From Flavobacterium degerlachei (lineage in GTDB: Bacteria; Bacteroidota; Bacteroidia; Flavobacteriales; Flavobacteriaceae), in NCBI RefSeq assembly GCF_900106645.1, contig NZ_FNMV01000006.1, positions 124,001 through 188,000 on the forward strand: a stretch of 64,000 bases of DNA, in the 5' to 3' direction. Every line of letters begins with the position of its first letter. Position 1 is the first letter of the stretch. Of this stretch, positions 26,229 through 35,860 are shown piece after piece. The position numbers and the translations under genes are program-made. Below the pieces are notes generated by a model. It searched no databases and was not told the origin of the DNA. It was given only the letters and a program-made list of their open reading frames with translations.

Positions 26229-28136
26229 ATGAATTACAAAGATTTTTACACCAAAAGCATTAATCAACCTGAAAAATTTTGGGCTGAACAAGCAGACACA
26301 ATTGAGTGGTACAACAAGCCGGAAATAATTTTATCGAAAGATGAAAATGGATACCCGCTTTGGTATAAAGACGGGGAATTGAACATTTGTTATTTAGCAC
26401 TGGACAAACACATACAGGATGGCTATGGTGATCAAGTAGCCTTAATTTATGATTCACCAGTTACCCAAACTGTAAAAAAATACACTTTTTCAGAAGTTAA
26501 GTCGGAGGTGGCAAAACTTGCTGGAGGCATGCAATCTTTGGGCTTAAAAAAAGGAGACACAGCCGTAATCTATATGCCTATGATTCCGCAAGCTGCATTT
26601 GCAATGCTGGCTTGTGCTCGAATTGGAGTGACCCATTCAGTTGTTTTTGGTGGCTTTGCTCCTCATGAATTGGCAATTAGAATTGACGACTGCAAACCCC
26701 GCTTAATTATAACCGCCTCATCTGGAATTGAAGTCGATCGTTTAATTACCTATAAACCACTAGTGGATGAAGCGATTGAACTAGCATCACACCGACCTAA
26801 AAAAGTGATTGTTTTCAACAGAAAATTAGGAGCCCGAGTGCCTTTTAAAAAGTATGATGTCGATTATGATGCTTTAGTATATGGTTCTGAGGAAGTTCCT
26901 TGTGTTCCAGTGAATACCACGCATCCTTTGTATATTCTTTATACTTCAGGAACAACGGGGAAACCAAAAGGAGTAGTTCGCGATACTGGTGGTTGTGCCG
27001 TTGCTTTAAAATTTTCTATGCAACATATTTATAATGTAAAAGAGGATGAAGTTTTCTGGGCCGCCTCAGATGTGGGTTGGGTTGTTGGACATAGCTTTAT
27101 TGTTTATGGTCCTTTAATCAATAGAAATACGACTATCATTTTTGAAGGAAAACCGATAAAAACACCTGATGCAAGCACTTTTTGGAGAGTTATTGATGAG
27201 CACAAAGTTAATGCGTTGTTCACTGCTCCTACTGCTATTCGAGCCATAAAAAAGGAAGATCCTAATGGCGATTTTATCAAAAAATACGACTTGAGTTCTT
27301 TGAAAACACAGTTTCTAGCTGGAGAACGTTGCGATATTGCTACCCTAGAATGGTATGCAGAACATATTCCTGTTCCAGCGGTCGACCATTGGTGGCAAAC
27401 AGAATCTGGCTGGCCCATGATTGCAAACATGATGGGCGTTGAAAAGCTACCCATAAAACCAGGTTCCGTAGGGAAAGCAGTTTGTGGCTATGACATCAAA
27501 ATATTTGACGAGGAAGGAGCAGAAGTTGGTCCCGACGTACAAGGATATGTAGTTATCAAATTACCATTGCCTCCTGGAACATTACTTGATTTATGGAACG
27601 ACAACCCTAGATTTAAAGCTGGATATCTAGAACAATTTCCTGGATATTACTTCTCCGGTGACGGTGGTTACAAAGATGCCGAGGACTATATTTTTATAAC
27701 AGGTAGAGTAGATGATGTTATAAACGTAGCAGGACACCGACTTTCAACGTCAGAAATGGAAGAAATTGTATCTTCGCATAAATCGGTTGCTGAGTGCGCC
27801 GTAATTGGAATAAATGATGCGTTAAAAGGACAAACCCCATTGGCTTTGGTAGTAACCAAATTAAACGATTCTATTGAACATTATCAATTGGAACAGGAAA
27901 TCATACAATTAGTGCGTCAACAAATTGGCGCGGTTGCTTCATTGCGAAATGTAGTCATCGTGGAGCGCTTGCCCAAAACACGTTCAGGAAAAACTCTCAG
28001 AAAATTAATGCGCAGCATCGCTGATGGTGATAATTATCAAATTCCATCAACTATCGATGATGAAGCAATTGTTGAAGAGATCGCTGCCGTTTTGGAAAAA
28101 TATGAAATTGGAACTTATAATAAAAAACAACACTAA
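26229..28136 (+). CDS. prpE: propionyl-CoA synthetase-like acyl-CoA ligase (PrpE/ACSS3 type)
   Basis: A 635-residue AMP-forming ligase. The P-loop YILYTSGTTGKPKGVVRDT, the DVGWVVGHSFIVYGPL segment and DHWWQTESGWPM follow PrpE rather than Acs, where the equivalent is TWWQTETGG. The hinge GRVDDVINVAGHRLSTSEME and catalytic lysine PKTRSGKTLRKLMRS are intact. It makes propionyl-CoA (or another short acyl-CoA) from the acid, ATP and CoA. It follows the receiver by 18 bp and precedes acs by 19 bp, so both ligases are cotranscribed with the sensor pair. The symbol is by similarity; a wider acyl range is possible. Confidence 0.85.
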   Translation: MNYKDFYTKSINQPEKFWAEQADTIEWYNKPEIILSKDENGYPLWYKDGELNICYLALDKHIQDGYGDQVALIYDSPVTQTVKKYTFSEVKSEVAKLAGGMQSLGLKKGDTAVIYMPMIPQAAFAMLACARIGVTHSVVFGGFAPHELAIRIDDCKPRLIITASSGIEVDRLITYKPLVDEAIELASHRPKKVIVFNRKLGARVPFKKYDVDYDALVYGSEEVPCVPVNTTHPLYILYTSGTTGKPKGVVRDTGGCAVALKFSMQHIYNVKEDEVFWAASDVGWVVGHSFIVYGPLINRNTTIIFEGKPIKTPDASTFWRVIDEHKVNALFTAPTAIRAIKKEDPNGDFIKKYDLSSLKTQFLAGERCDIATLEWYAEHIPVPAVDHWWQTESGWPMIANMMGVEKLPIKPGSVGKAVCGYDIKIFDEEGAEVGPDVQGYVVIKLPLPPGTLLDLWNDNPRFKAGYLEQFPGYYFSGDGGYKDAEDYIFITGRVDDVINVAGHRLSTSEMEEIVSSHKSVAECAVIGINDALKGQTPLALVVTKLNDSIEHYQLEQEIIQLVRQQIGAVASLRNVVIVERLPKTRSGKTLRKLMRSIADGDNYQIPSTIDDEAIVEEIAAVLEKYEIGTYNKKQH

Positions 28137-28155
28137 CTATATTAAATCATAAACC

Positions 28156-30063
28156 ATGAGTCGTTATAAAATAAATAATTTAGAAGAATATTTTAAAGAA
28201 TACAAAAAATCAGTTCGTGAGCCCAAAAAGTTCTGGGACAAAATTGCATCCGAAAACTTTACTTGGTACCAGGAGTGGGATAAAGTAGTCGACTTTAATA
28301 TGGCTGAAGCCGAAATTAAATGGTTCGTAGATGCAAAAGTGAATATTACTAAAAACTGTATTGACAGACATCTTGCAAAAAAAGGTGATAAAACGGCTAT
28401 CATATTTGAGCCAAATGACCCAAGCGAAGAAGCATTACATATCTCTTACACTGAATTGCATCAACGCGTTTGCAAAATGGCAAATGTTTTAATTGAGCAA
28501 GGCATTCAAAAAGGAGATCGCGTTTGTATTTATTTACCTATGATTCCTGAGCTTGCTATTGCAACTTTGGCTTGTGCCAGAATTGGAGCTATACATTCAG
28601 TAGTTTTTGCAGGGTTTTCAGCCTCAGCAGTAACGACAAGAATAAATGATAGTGATTGCAAAATGGTAATCACCTCAGATGGTGGCTATCGCGGTAATAA
28701 AACTATTGACTTAAAAGGGATAATTGATGAAGCCTTAGTAAGCACTCCTTGTGTCGAAAAAGTATTAGTGGTAAAAAGAACTAATACTGAAATAAACATG
28801 AAAGACGGACGTGACCACTGGTTGCAACCACTTTTAGATGATGCTTCAGATAACAATGCCGCTGAAATAATGGATGCCGAAGACCCATTGTTTATCCTTT
28901 ATACCTCAGGCTCAACTGGAAAACCTAAAGGAATGGTGCATACTACTGCAGGATATATGGTTTACACCGCCTACACATTCAAAAATGTATTTAGCTATGA
29001 AGAAAACGATATCTTTTGGTGTACTGCTGATATTGGGTGGATAACAGGACACTCTTACATCCTATACGGACCATTATTAAACGGAGCAACGACAGTTATT
29101 TTTGAAGGAGTTCCTTCTTATCCTGATTTTAGTCGTTTTTGGGAGATTATCGAAAAACACAATGTAAGTCAATTTTACACGGCTCCTACTGCCATTCGAG
29201 CCTTAGCGAAAGAAAGCTTAGACTACGTACAAAAATTTCAATTAAATTCACTTAAGGTGATTGGCTCTGTGGGAGAACCTATCAATGAAGAAGCTTGGCA
29301 CTGGTATAATGATCATGTGGGTGATAAAAGATGTCCCGTAGTAGACACCTGGTGGCAAACAGAAACTGGTGGTATTATGATCTCGCCAATTCCTTTTGTA
29401 ACTCCTACAAAACCAACTTATGCCACTTTACCATTACCAGGAATTCAACCGGTATTGATGGATGAAAAACGAAATGAAATTGAGGACAATCAAGTAGTTG
29501 GATCCCTATGTATTAAATTTCCTTGGCCGGGAATTGCAAGAACTATTTGGGGAGATCACAAAAGATATAAAGAAACATACTTTACTGCCTTTCCAGGCAA
29601 ATATTTCACTGGTGATGGTGCTTTACGTGATGAGGTAGGTTATTACAGAATTACAGGTCGTGTAGATGATGTAGTAATCGTTTCTGGTCATAATCTTGGA
29701 ACTGCTCCTATCGAAGATGCCATTAATGAACATCCAGCAGTCGCAGAATCAGCAATTGTAGGTTTCCCTCATGATATAAAAGGAAATGCATTATACGGTT
29801 ATGTTATATTAAAGGAAACTGGTGAATCTCGTGATAGAGATAATTTAATGAAAGAAATAAACCAGCAAGTTTCCAACCAAATTGGGCCCATTGCCAAATT
29901 AGATAAAATTCAGTTTGTTTCCGGTTTACCAAAAACACGTTCTGGAAAAATAATGCGTAGAATACTTCGCAAAATAGCCGAGGGTGACTATTCAAATTTT
30001 GGTGACACCTCAACATTATTGAATCCCGAAATTGTAGAAGAAATTAAAAACGGTAGAATTTAA
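28156..30063 (+). CDS. acs: acetyl-CoA synthetase (AMP-forming)
   Basis: A 635-residue enzyme activating acetate to acetyl-CoA. Seen in order: FILYTSGSTGKPKGMVHT (P-loop), DIGWITGHSYILYGPLLNGA, VVDTWWQTETGGIMISPIP with the tryptophan that limits the acyl pocket to acetate, GRVDDVVIVSGHNLGTAPIE, and the acetylatable catalytic lysine in PKTRSGKIMRRILRK. Length is normal for Acs. It is the last gene of the module, followed by a strong terminator. Regulation by lysine acetylation is known for the family; transcriptional control by the upstream kinase is inferred from gene order. Confidence 0.95.
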   Translation: MSRYKINNLEEYFKEYKKSVREPKKFWDKIASENFTWYQEWDKVVDFNMAEAEIKWFVDAKVNITKNCIDRHLAKKGDKTAIIFEPNDPSEEALHISYTELHQRVCKMANVLIEQGIQKGDRVCIYLPMIPELAIATLACARIGAIHSVVFAGFSASAVTTRINDSDCKMVITSDGGYRGNKTIDLKGIIDEALVSTPCVEKVLVVKRTNTEINMKDGRDHWLQPLLDDASDNNAAEIMDAEDPLFILYTSGSTGKPKGMVHTTAGYMVYTAYTFKNVFSYEENDIFWCTADIGWITGHSYILYGPLLNGATTVIFEGVPSYPDFSRFWEIIEKHNVSQFYTAPTAIRALAKESLDYVQKFQLNSLKVIGSVGEPINEEAWHWYNDHVGDKRCPVVDTWWQTETGGIMISPIPFVTPTKPTYATLPLPGIQPVLMDEKRNEIEDNQVVGSLCIKFPWPGIARTIWGDHKRYKETYFTAFPGKYFTGDGALRDEVGYYRITGRVDDVVIVSGHNLGTAPIEDAINEHPAVAESAIVGFPHDIKGNALYGYVILKETGESRDRDNLMKEINQQVSNQIGPIAKLDKIQFVSGLPKTRSGKIMRRILRKIAEGDYSNFGDTSTLLNPEIVEEIKNGRI

Positions 30064-30084
30064 TTTTAGTTTTTATTTGTAGTT

Positions 30085-30118
30085 AAAAGCTGCTTCATTC
30101 GTGAAGCAGCTTTTTTTT
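30085..30118 (+). terminator. rho-independent terminator of the acs operon
   Basis: AAAAGCTGCTTCA (30085-30097) and TGAAGCAGCTTTT (30102-30114) pair over 13 bp around a TTCG tetraloop, followed by eight T in total. Confidence 0.92.
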
Positions 30119-30123
30119 AAACG

Positions 30124-30154
30124 AAAAAGTTGTCCTTACCAGGGACAACTTTTT
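30124..30154 (-). terminator. terminator of the sus-amylase operon
   Basis: AAAAAGTTGTCC (30124-30135) pairs with GGACAACTTTTT (30143-30154) over a 7-nt loop. It lies 22 bp past the amylase stop and has T runs on both strands, so it can also block stray transcription from acs. Confidence 0.8.
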
Positions 30155-30175
30155 ACAAACTAACTAACAAACTAA

Positions 30176-33064
30176 CTACCTTTTGACAAACTTCATCACT
30201 TGAAGTTCCTCGTTATCATTATAGGCTTTTACTACGTAAACACCATTACTTAAATCACTCACATTAAATTGATACGATGCAGCCTGACTCCCATTAAAAC
30301 TTTTCATTAATTGTCCAGTCACAGAATAAATTTGGACTTTAGAAGCCGCCATATTCAAAGTAAAATAATTAGTTGCAGGATTTGGATATAGATAAATTCC
30401 GATTTCTTTTTCAAAATTGGCTATTGCCAAATTAGCAACCTTATTACCATATATTCTAAATTCTCCAGCAGGAATACTAATTGCCGCATTAACATCAGTA
30501 ACATTAATCGATGTGTTGTCCATTAAATTGTACCAAGTTCCTGTATTAGGAAAACCAGTAGGGACATCTTTAGTTGCCAAGTCAAAATTAGCTAACACTA
30601 AAACATCTTTCAGTTGGCTTGACGCCAATGAACTATTAGTGATTTTTATCGTAGGCGTTAGTGATGAACTACTGATAGTTGCTGTTCCTGAAAAAACAGG
30701 TTCTTTAATTTTCATCGTTATCATTTTAGCCCAATCCGTATAAATTTTATTTCGATTGTTATCTCCAAGCCAATTGCTTGACCATTGTGGTTGCGGTTTA
30801 GTATCTAATTTACAATCTCCAGTAATAGCATCATCAGAAGTATTTACAGAACCATTGTTACATGTAAAAATGGAAAGATCCCATCCCAGCTCACCAAAAT
30901 GATAAATCATCTTTGGTCCTGGAACCAACAATGTCACAGCTCCTAAAGCGGACATTCTGGAAAGTGCAGTAGCTGGAGTTTTTACATTATATCCATTTAG
31001 ATTAGCCCCAAATTGTACATTTTTATACATCAAGCGCTCCTCATCATGGCTCTCTGCATAACCCATTAATCTATTCTTTGTAAATCCATGAGCAGTACTA
31101 CTCATTCTAGAAATGTTATTCTCTGAATTATAACCCATGGTCAACTGATTGTATTGTTCAGTCATTTTACCCCACATCATTATCCCTTTACTAACTGCGT
31201 CATCAATTCTATAATTAGCCCATTGTTGTTCCTCTGCATCTGAACCTAAATGCTCAAAAATGGTATAATGTGTTGCATCCAAACTCCAAGAATAGTCTGC
31301 GTACGTTTTCAATACCGCTACTCTATCCGCTTGTAATTGATTTGTACAATTATCTTGGCCACCGGCAACACTTGCAGGACAGTTTTGTGTAAAACCTTTG
31401 GTTAAATCCCAACGGAATCCGTCAATTTTATATTCTTCAATCCATTGCTTAATTACTCTTTTTACATAGTTTTGAGTTCTTGCTTGCTGATGATTGAAAT
31501 CACTCCCTACATTATAACTGTGCATGGCTTCTGTATTAAAATAAGGATTTTCAGCTGATGGCGAACCCCAACCGTCACCGTCAGGATCATTCATCCACAT
31601 ACGCACCATAGGGTTTCTTCCGAACGCGTGATTTAAAGCAACATCAAGAATTACGGCAATCCCGTTCTGATGACAAACATCTACCAGTTCCTTGAATTTG
31701 CTTGACGTCCCGTAAAACTTATCCAAAGCCATATGAAAAGAAGTATTGTAACCCCAACTTTCATTACCTTCAAATTCCATTACTGGTAATAATTCAATAG
31801 CGTTTATCTTTAGATTTTTGAAGTAATCCATTCTATTAATTACACTTTGATAAGTTCTGGCAGCATCAAAATCGCGAACCAAAAGTTCATAAACTACCAG
31901 TTTCTCTTTTTCTGGTTTTACAAAATTAGTAGTTGCAGTACTCCACGGATATGGAGTCTGTCCTGTTTGCAAAACTGTAACATCTCTTTGTTGACCTACT
32001 GGATAAACAGGCAGATTAGGATAACTTGAAGCTGGAATATAAGGATCGTCATCTGACGACAAAATCAAAGTCGAATATGGATCTGCGGTTTTTACCAACG
32101 AAGGAGAGCCTGCAATAGGAGTAGCATCAACCACCCAATATTGATAGGTATAATTTGTACCAGATGTTAATCCAGTTAGTTCTAACCAAAATTTACCTGA
32201 GCTAGGATCCTTTTTCATGGCATAGTTAGAATTTGGCTCCCAACCATTAAAACTTCCAGCTACGTATACAAAATCTTTTAGCGGAGCATCTAAAACTAAA
32301 GTAGCTTTAGTGGCATCTGCAGCATTATAGTTAATACCGTCCAATAATCCTGAAGGCATTACTGCCGAGATTGTCCCCGGATTAAGAATCACACTGAATT
32401 TTTTGCTAACTGTTGTTGCTCCTTGCGTAACTACCAATTCATAGTTTTGATTAGCGGTAATATTTGTATGGTTATAATTGTAACTTGAAGTACTTGCATT
32501 TGTATTAATACTTACACCATTAGCCTTTAAATTATAGCTGGCATTACCATTGGTATTATTTGCGGCGATATTAAAACTTCCTCCTGAAGCTATAATCGTC
32601 GAACTGTTAACTGCCGGAGAAGTTAAATTCACTTGAAAACTACCAACCTCAGCTAAGATATCTTGTGATTTTTTGTCTCCAGTACCATCTTTAGCTTTAA
32701 TTAAAAAGCCTATTTTTCCGATTCCTGTAATATTATAATACGCAGTAGGCGTGATTGTTTTTGTATAAATATCAGATCCTGGATTATATGAAAATTTACT
32801 CGCTTCGTCAGAAGAAGTCCACGACCCATTCAACGGTGTTCCCTTTTGGTTAGTATCATCAATATCAAAAGCCCATGCCCATAGGTACAAAGCATTTCCA
32901 GTTACCCCCCAAGTGCTTTCATTTATACTATTTCCATTAATGGTAATAGTGATGGCTGTCGACTCTTCGAAGGTAGTTGGACTAATGCTATAACTAACAG
33001 TTTGTTGTTGGGCGAATGCCCCAATTGATAAGAAAAACAGTATTAAGAGTAGAGTTTTTTTCAT
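30176..33064 (-). CDS. secreted GH13 alpha-amylase with type IX secretion tail
   Basis: A 962-residue enzyme with signal peptide (ends SIGAFAQ). The N-terminal part is a beta-sandwich region (SYSISPTTFEESTAITITIN, DUF4961-like), then a CBM48-like module (VAGSFNGWEPNSNYAMKKD). The GH13 barrel has nucleophile Asp553 in FRWDLTKG, acid/base Glu604 in TIFEHLG and Asp674 in AESHDEERL. The last 75 residues (IYLYPNPATNYFTLNMA to MKFVKR) form a Por/T9SS sorting domain, so the enzyme is exported through type IX secretion and attached or released. It follows susE after a hairpin. Probable role: cutting starch or glycogen at the cell surface. Confidence 0.9.
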   Translation of the reverse strand: MKKTLLLILFFLSIGAFAQQQTVSYSISPTTFEESTAITITINGNSINESTWGVTGNALYLWAWAFDIDDTNQKGTPLNGSWTSSDEASKFSYNPGSDIYTKTITPTAYYNITGIGKIGFLIKAKDGTGDKKSQDILAEVGSFQVNLTSPAVNSSTIIASGGSFNIAANNTNGNASYNLKANGVSINTNASTSSYNYNHTNITANQNYELVVTQGATTVSKKFSVILNPGTISAVMPSGLLDGINYNAADATKATLVLDAPLKDFVYVAGSFNGWEPNSNYAMKKDPSSGKFWLELTGLTSGTNYTYQYWVVDATPIAGSPSLVKTADPYSTLILSSDDDPYIPASSYPNLPVYPVGQQRDVTVLQTGQTPYPWSTATTNFVKPEKEKLVVYELLVRDFDAARTYQSVINRMDYFKNLKINAIELLPVMEFEGNESWGYNTSFHMALDKFYGTSSKFKELVDVCHQNGIAVILDVALNHAFGRNPMVRMWMNDPDGDGWGSPSAENPYFNTEAMHSYNVGSDFNHQQARTQNYVKRVIKQWIEEYKIDGFRWDLTKGFTQNCPASVAGGQDNCTNQLQADRVAVLKTYADYSWSLDATHYTIFEHLGSDAEEQQWANYRIDDAVSKGIMMWGKMTEQYNQLTMGYNSENNISRMSSTAHGFTKNRLMGYAESHDEERLMYKNVQFGANLNGYNVKTPATALSRMSALGAVTLLVPGPKMIYHFGELGWDLSIFTCNNGSVNTSDDAITGDCKLDTKPQPQWSSNWLGDNNRNKIYTDWAKMITMKIKEPVFSGTATISSSSLTPTIKITNSSLASSQLKDVLVLANFDLATKDVPTGFPNTGTWYNLMDNTSINVTDVNAAISIPAGEFRIYGNKVANLAIANFEKEIGIYLYPNPATNYFTLNMAASKVQIYSVTGQLMKSFNGSQAASYQFNVSDLSNGVYVVKAYNDNEELQVMKFVKR

Positions 33065-33094
33065 AACATTTATTTATTAAATGTGGATTTTATT

Positions 33095-33124
33095 AAAAAA
33101 GGGCTATCCATAAGATAGCCCTTT
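33095..33124 (-). terminator. intra-operon hairpin between susE and amylase
   Basis: GATAGCCCTTT (33114-33124) pairs over 11 bp with AAAGGGCTATC (33098-33108) around a 5-nt loop; on the minus strand it is followed by T runs (complement of 33095-33100). It would reduce amylase expression relative to the binding genes. Confidence 0.65.
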
Positions 33125-33137
33125 CAAGTTTAATATA

Positions 33138-34229
33138 TTATTCTTGATTTGGTATCATTAAATAACTACCATCTAAATCATTAAAATAAATTACATATTT
33201 AGACTTCGCAACAGGGATATTATCACCAGTTCCTCCTCCTGAGAAAGCTGTTTTACCTCCCCAACTATCAGTCCAAAGATCATTTGCTCTGAATTTTGCT
33301 TCACCGTCACCTAATGCAGTAACTCCTAAAGTCCAACTATGAGCGTCAAAACTAGATTTTACCATAGCAGTTGAAGCATCCCAACCTCCAGGAGTACTAC
33401 TTCCTATAATACCAACAGTAGTGAAGGTTTTAGTTGTTGTACCCGTATAAGGCACTAATGTGTAAGTCAATGCAGTACTATCAAAAGTAAAACTGTAATA
33501 TCCAGCAGTAGCGATTGTAAATTCACCTGCATTACCGTTAAGTTCAATTGCTGTTGCACTTGCTCTACCTAACTGAAATTCCCAGCTTCCTTTTTTAGAT
33601 ATTAACTTGAAGTTACCTGCGCCAAAGTATCCTGTAAAAGAGTATTTGTTAGCAGCTGTAGTAATTCTAAACATTGGTTGGTGATTCGTATCTGCATTAT
33701 TATCCCATCCACCTTGAACTGCTGCACCAATTAGGTACCAATCTGTAAATGGATAAGCAATTAAACCAGTATAAGAATTAACTAAAATAGTTAATGGCTT
33801 TGCAGAAGTCATTATTTCACCACCTGCTAAGCTTGAGACCACTTTTACATCAAAAGAGCTCGCTACACCTGCAACACCACCTAATTCAACAACAGCTTGA
33901 TTTAATGTTTTCACACTTACCTCAACTTGTGTCGTACCAGCAGTTCCACCTAATTCGATTGCTTTTGTAAAGTCTCCGCCTTTAACATCAATCATCAGTT
34001 TATATCCAATCTGAACATCTCCACCGTATGTAGCAGCTGACCATACAAAACGTTCCGCAACATTATCAGCATTATCTTCTACTAAAGTGTATAATTTATC
34101 ATTTTGTGGTGCCACTAATTCTGGAGTTTCTATTCCTTGAATTACTGGTCTATCTTGAACGTCTTCAACGCTACAAGACAAAGCAACTACTGCAAATAAA
34201 GCAATTATTGATTTTGTTATATTTTTCAT
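33138..34229 (-). CDS. susE: SusE/SusF-like starch-binding surface lipoprotein
   Basis: A 363-residue lipoprotein with lipobox VVALSC (Cys about 19). An Ig-like N-terminal domain (TPELVAPQNDKLYTLVEDNA, then RFVWSAATYGGDVQIGYKLM) matches SusE_N. Two similar carbohydrate-binding repeats follow, each starting near an aromatic-rich turn: YLIGAAVQGGWDNNADTN and TVGIIGSSTPGGWDASTAM. SusE/SusF bind maltooligosaccharides on the outer surface. SusF has three such modules and SusE two, so SusE is the better match here. It follows susD by 21 bp. Confidence 0.85.
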   Translation of the reverse strand: MKNITKSIIALFAVVALSCSVEDVQDRPVIQGIETPELVAPQNDKLYTLVEDNADNVAERFVWSAATYGGDVQIGYKLMIDVKGGDFTKAIELGGTAGTTQVEVSVKTLNQAVVELGGVAGVASSFDVKVVSSLAGGEIMTSAKPLTILVNSYTGLIAYPFTDWYLIGAAVQGGWDNNADTNHQPMFRITTAANKYSFTGYFGAGNFKLISKKGSWEFQLGRASATAIELNGNAGEFTIATAGYYSFTFDSTALTYTLVPYTGTTTKTFTTVGIIGSSTPGGWDASTAMVKSSFDAHSWTLGVTALGDGEAKFRANDLWTDSWGGKTAFSGGGTGDNIPVAKSKYVIYFNDLDGSYLMIPNQE

Positions 34230-34250
34230 TTTTGTTTAGTTTTAATATTA

Positions 34251-35843
34251 TTAATATCCAGGGTTTTGTTGTAATTTACTATTTGATGATAAGGCATTTG
34301 CAGGAATAGGGAATAAATCTCTAAATGATTGTGTTGGCGCTCCTCCAGAAACTCCACCTTTAAAAGGCCATAAATAAGCTCCACCAGTGAATTTTCCAAA
34401 ACGAACTAAATCCGTTCTTCTGTGTCCTTCCCAATGTAATTCTCTTGCTCTCTCGTCTAATATAAAATTCAAGGTTAGATCTCCTGAGCTTACAGCAGCT
34501 CCAATTGCTCTTGTACGCAAAGCATTCACATATCCTAAAGCAGTTGCGGCATTTCCACCAGCACCTCTAACGAAACATTCTGCATACATTAAATACGCAT
34601 CTGCCAAACGGAAAATAGGAAAATCTGAATCTGAGAAATCCCCAGTCTTATCAGAACCTTGTACTCCATTTACAGTCACATTTCTAAACTTTTGAATTGC
34701 GTACCCATCAGTAAAAGTCCCTATATCTTTAATTTCTTTAGTTTGTCCTTCTGTATAAAACTGTCCACGTCTATCAGTTGTATTCTCAGTAAACTTGTCT
34801 ACAAATGCTGCAGTAGTTCTGATTCCAGCCCAACCACCATTGATTCCAAATTCAGCAGCTTTCATGCTTCCACCTACTGGCGCATGCGTCAAGAAAGTAG
34901 TTCCACCATAAGTTTGTGTGCGAAGACCATCAAAAGCAATAGCAAAAATAAATTCATTTTGCGAACCATTTTTATCATTATCCGCAAGAAACAACTGATT
35001 GTAATTGTTGTGCAATGAATAAGATGAACCAACAATTTTTGTAATTAATGGAACGGCAGCCGCGTAATTATCAGTACCGATATACACTTTTGCATTCATA
35101 TACAATTTAGCTTGTAACATCCAGGCAGCAGCCTGATCTACACGATACGCCTCATTTGTTTTTGGCGCTTTCATTAACGGAGTAATAGCAGTTAACTCTT
35201 CATCAACAAATTTGTACAATTCTGCTCTGGTTGCATACTCTGGGTAATAGAAAGTACTTGGAGAATCTTCAGTAACCAATGAACCACCTCCAAATGTATC
35301 AATCAAATGCCAGTACGTCATTGCTCTCAAGAAACGAGCTTCAGCTCTATAAACAGCAATTTCTGCTTTTAATGCAGCATCTATTCCTCTAGCAGCCAAT
35401 TTCTCATCAGTAGTTTGTTTTAAAAACTCATTACAGTTCACAATTTGAAAAGAGAAACGTGCAAAAGTTGCATTAATAAAACTATCTGAAGAAGTCCATG
35501 TTTGAGAATGGAAATCTTTAATAGATCCATCATTCCATCCAATAACTGCTTCGTCAGTTGTCAATTCTTGCATCATCCAGTACCCTCTCACATATTGACT
35601 TGTTCCCTCATCAATACCTGAAATATCTGCTTTCCCTGCAGGACCTTGCTGACCTGATGTAGCAAAACCAGCATATAGTTTCGCTAAATTTTGTTTATAC
35701 GATTCCGGCGAGCTAAAAAACTCCTCACCTGCAACTGAATCTCCGTTATCTGGAGATTGGACTAAATCATTTGTACATGATGGAAAAGTAAGCACCAGCA
35801 TGAACAAAGAAATACCCAATAATCGTTTATATATATTTTTCAT
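34251..35843 (-). CDS. susD: SusD/RagB family glycan-binding lipoprotein
   Basis: A 530-residue outer-membrane lipoprotein; the signal peptide ends in a lipobox, FPSC (Cys about 23). SusD signatures are EARFLRAMTYWHLIDTFGGG (the TPR-like helix region), AAWMLQAKLYMNAKVYIG, FRLADAYLMYAECFVRGAG, YVNALRTRA and the C-terminal LDERARELHWEGHRRTDLVRFGKF with LFPIPANALSSNSKLQQNPGY. It caps the SusC channel and captures the oligosaccharide. It follows susC by 17 bp, the standard pairing. Starch/maltodextrin specificity comes from the neighbouring amylases and maltose phosphorylase. Confidence 0.93.
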   Translation of the reverse strand: MKNIYKRLLGISLFMLVLTFPSCTNDLVQSPDNGDSVAGEEFFSSPESYKQNLAKLYAGFATSGQQGPAGKADISGIDEGTSQYVRGYWMMQELTTDEAVIGWNDGSIKDFHSQTWTSSDSFINATFARFSFQIVNCNEFLKQTTDEKLAARGIDAALKAEIAVYRAEARFLRAMTYWHLIDTFGGGSLVTEDSPSTFYYPEYATRAELYKFVDEELTAITPLMKAPKTNEAYRVDQAAAWMLQAKLYMNAKVYIGTDNYAAAVPLITKIVGSSYSLHNNYNQLFLADNDKNGSQNEFIFAIAFDGLRTQTYGGTTFLTHAPVGGSMKAAEFGINGGWAGIRTTAAFVDKFTENTTDRRGQFYTEGQTKEIKDIGTFTDGYAIQKFRNVTVNGVQGSDKTGDFSDSDFPIFRLADAYLMYAECFVRGAGGNAATALGYVNALRTRAIGAAVSSGDLTLNFILDERARELHWEGHRRTDLVRFGKFTGGAYLWPFKGGVSGGAPTQSFRDLFPIPANALSSNSKLQQNPGY

Positions 35844-35860
35844 TTTTCTTATTATTTGTA

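Noticed and set aside
30152..30180. Tandem CTAACTAACAAACTAAC-like repeats as a functional array
   Set aside because: They are very short, lie between a terminator and a stop codon, and show no larger structure.
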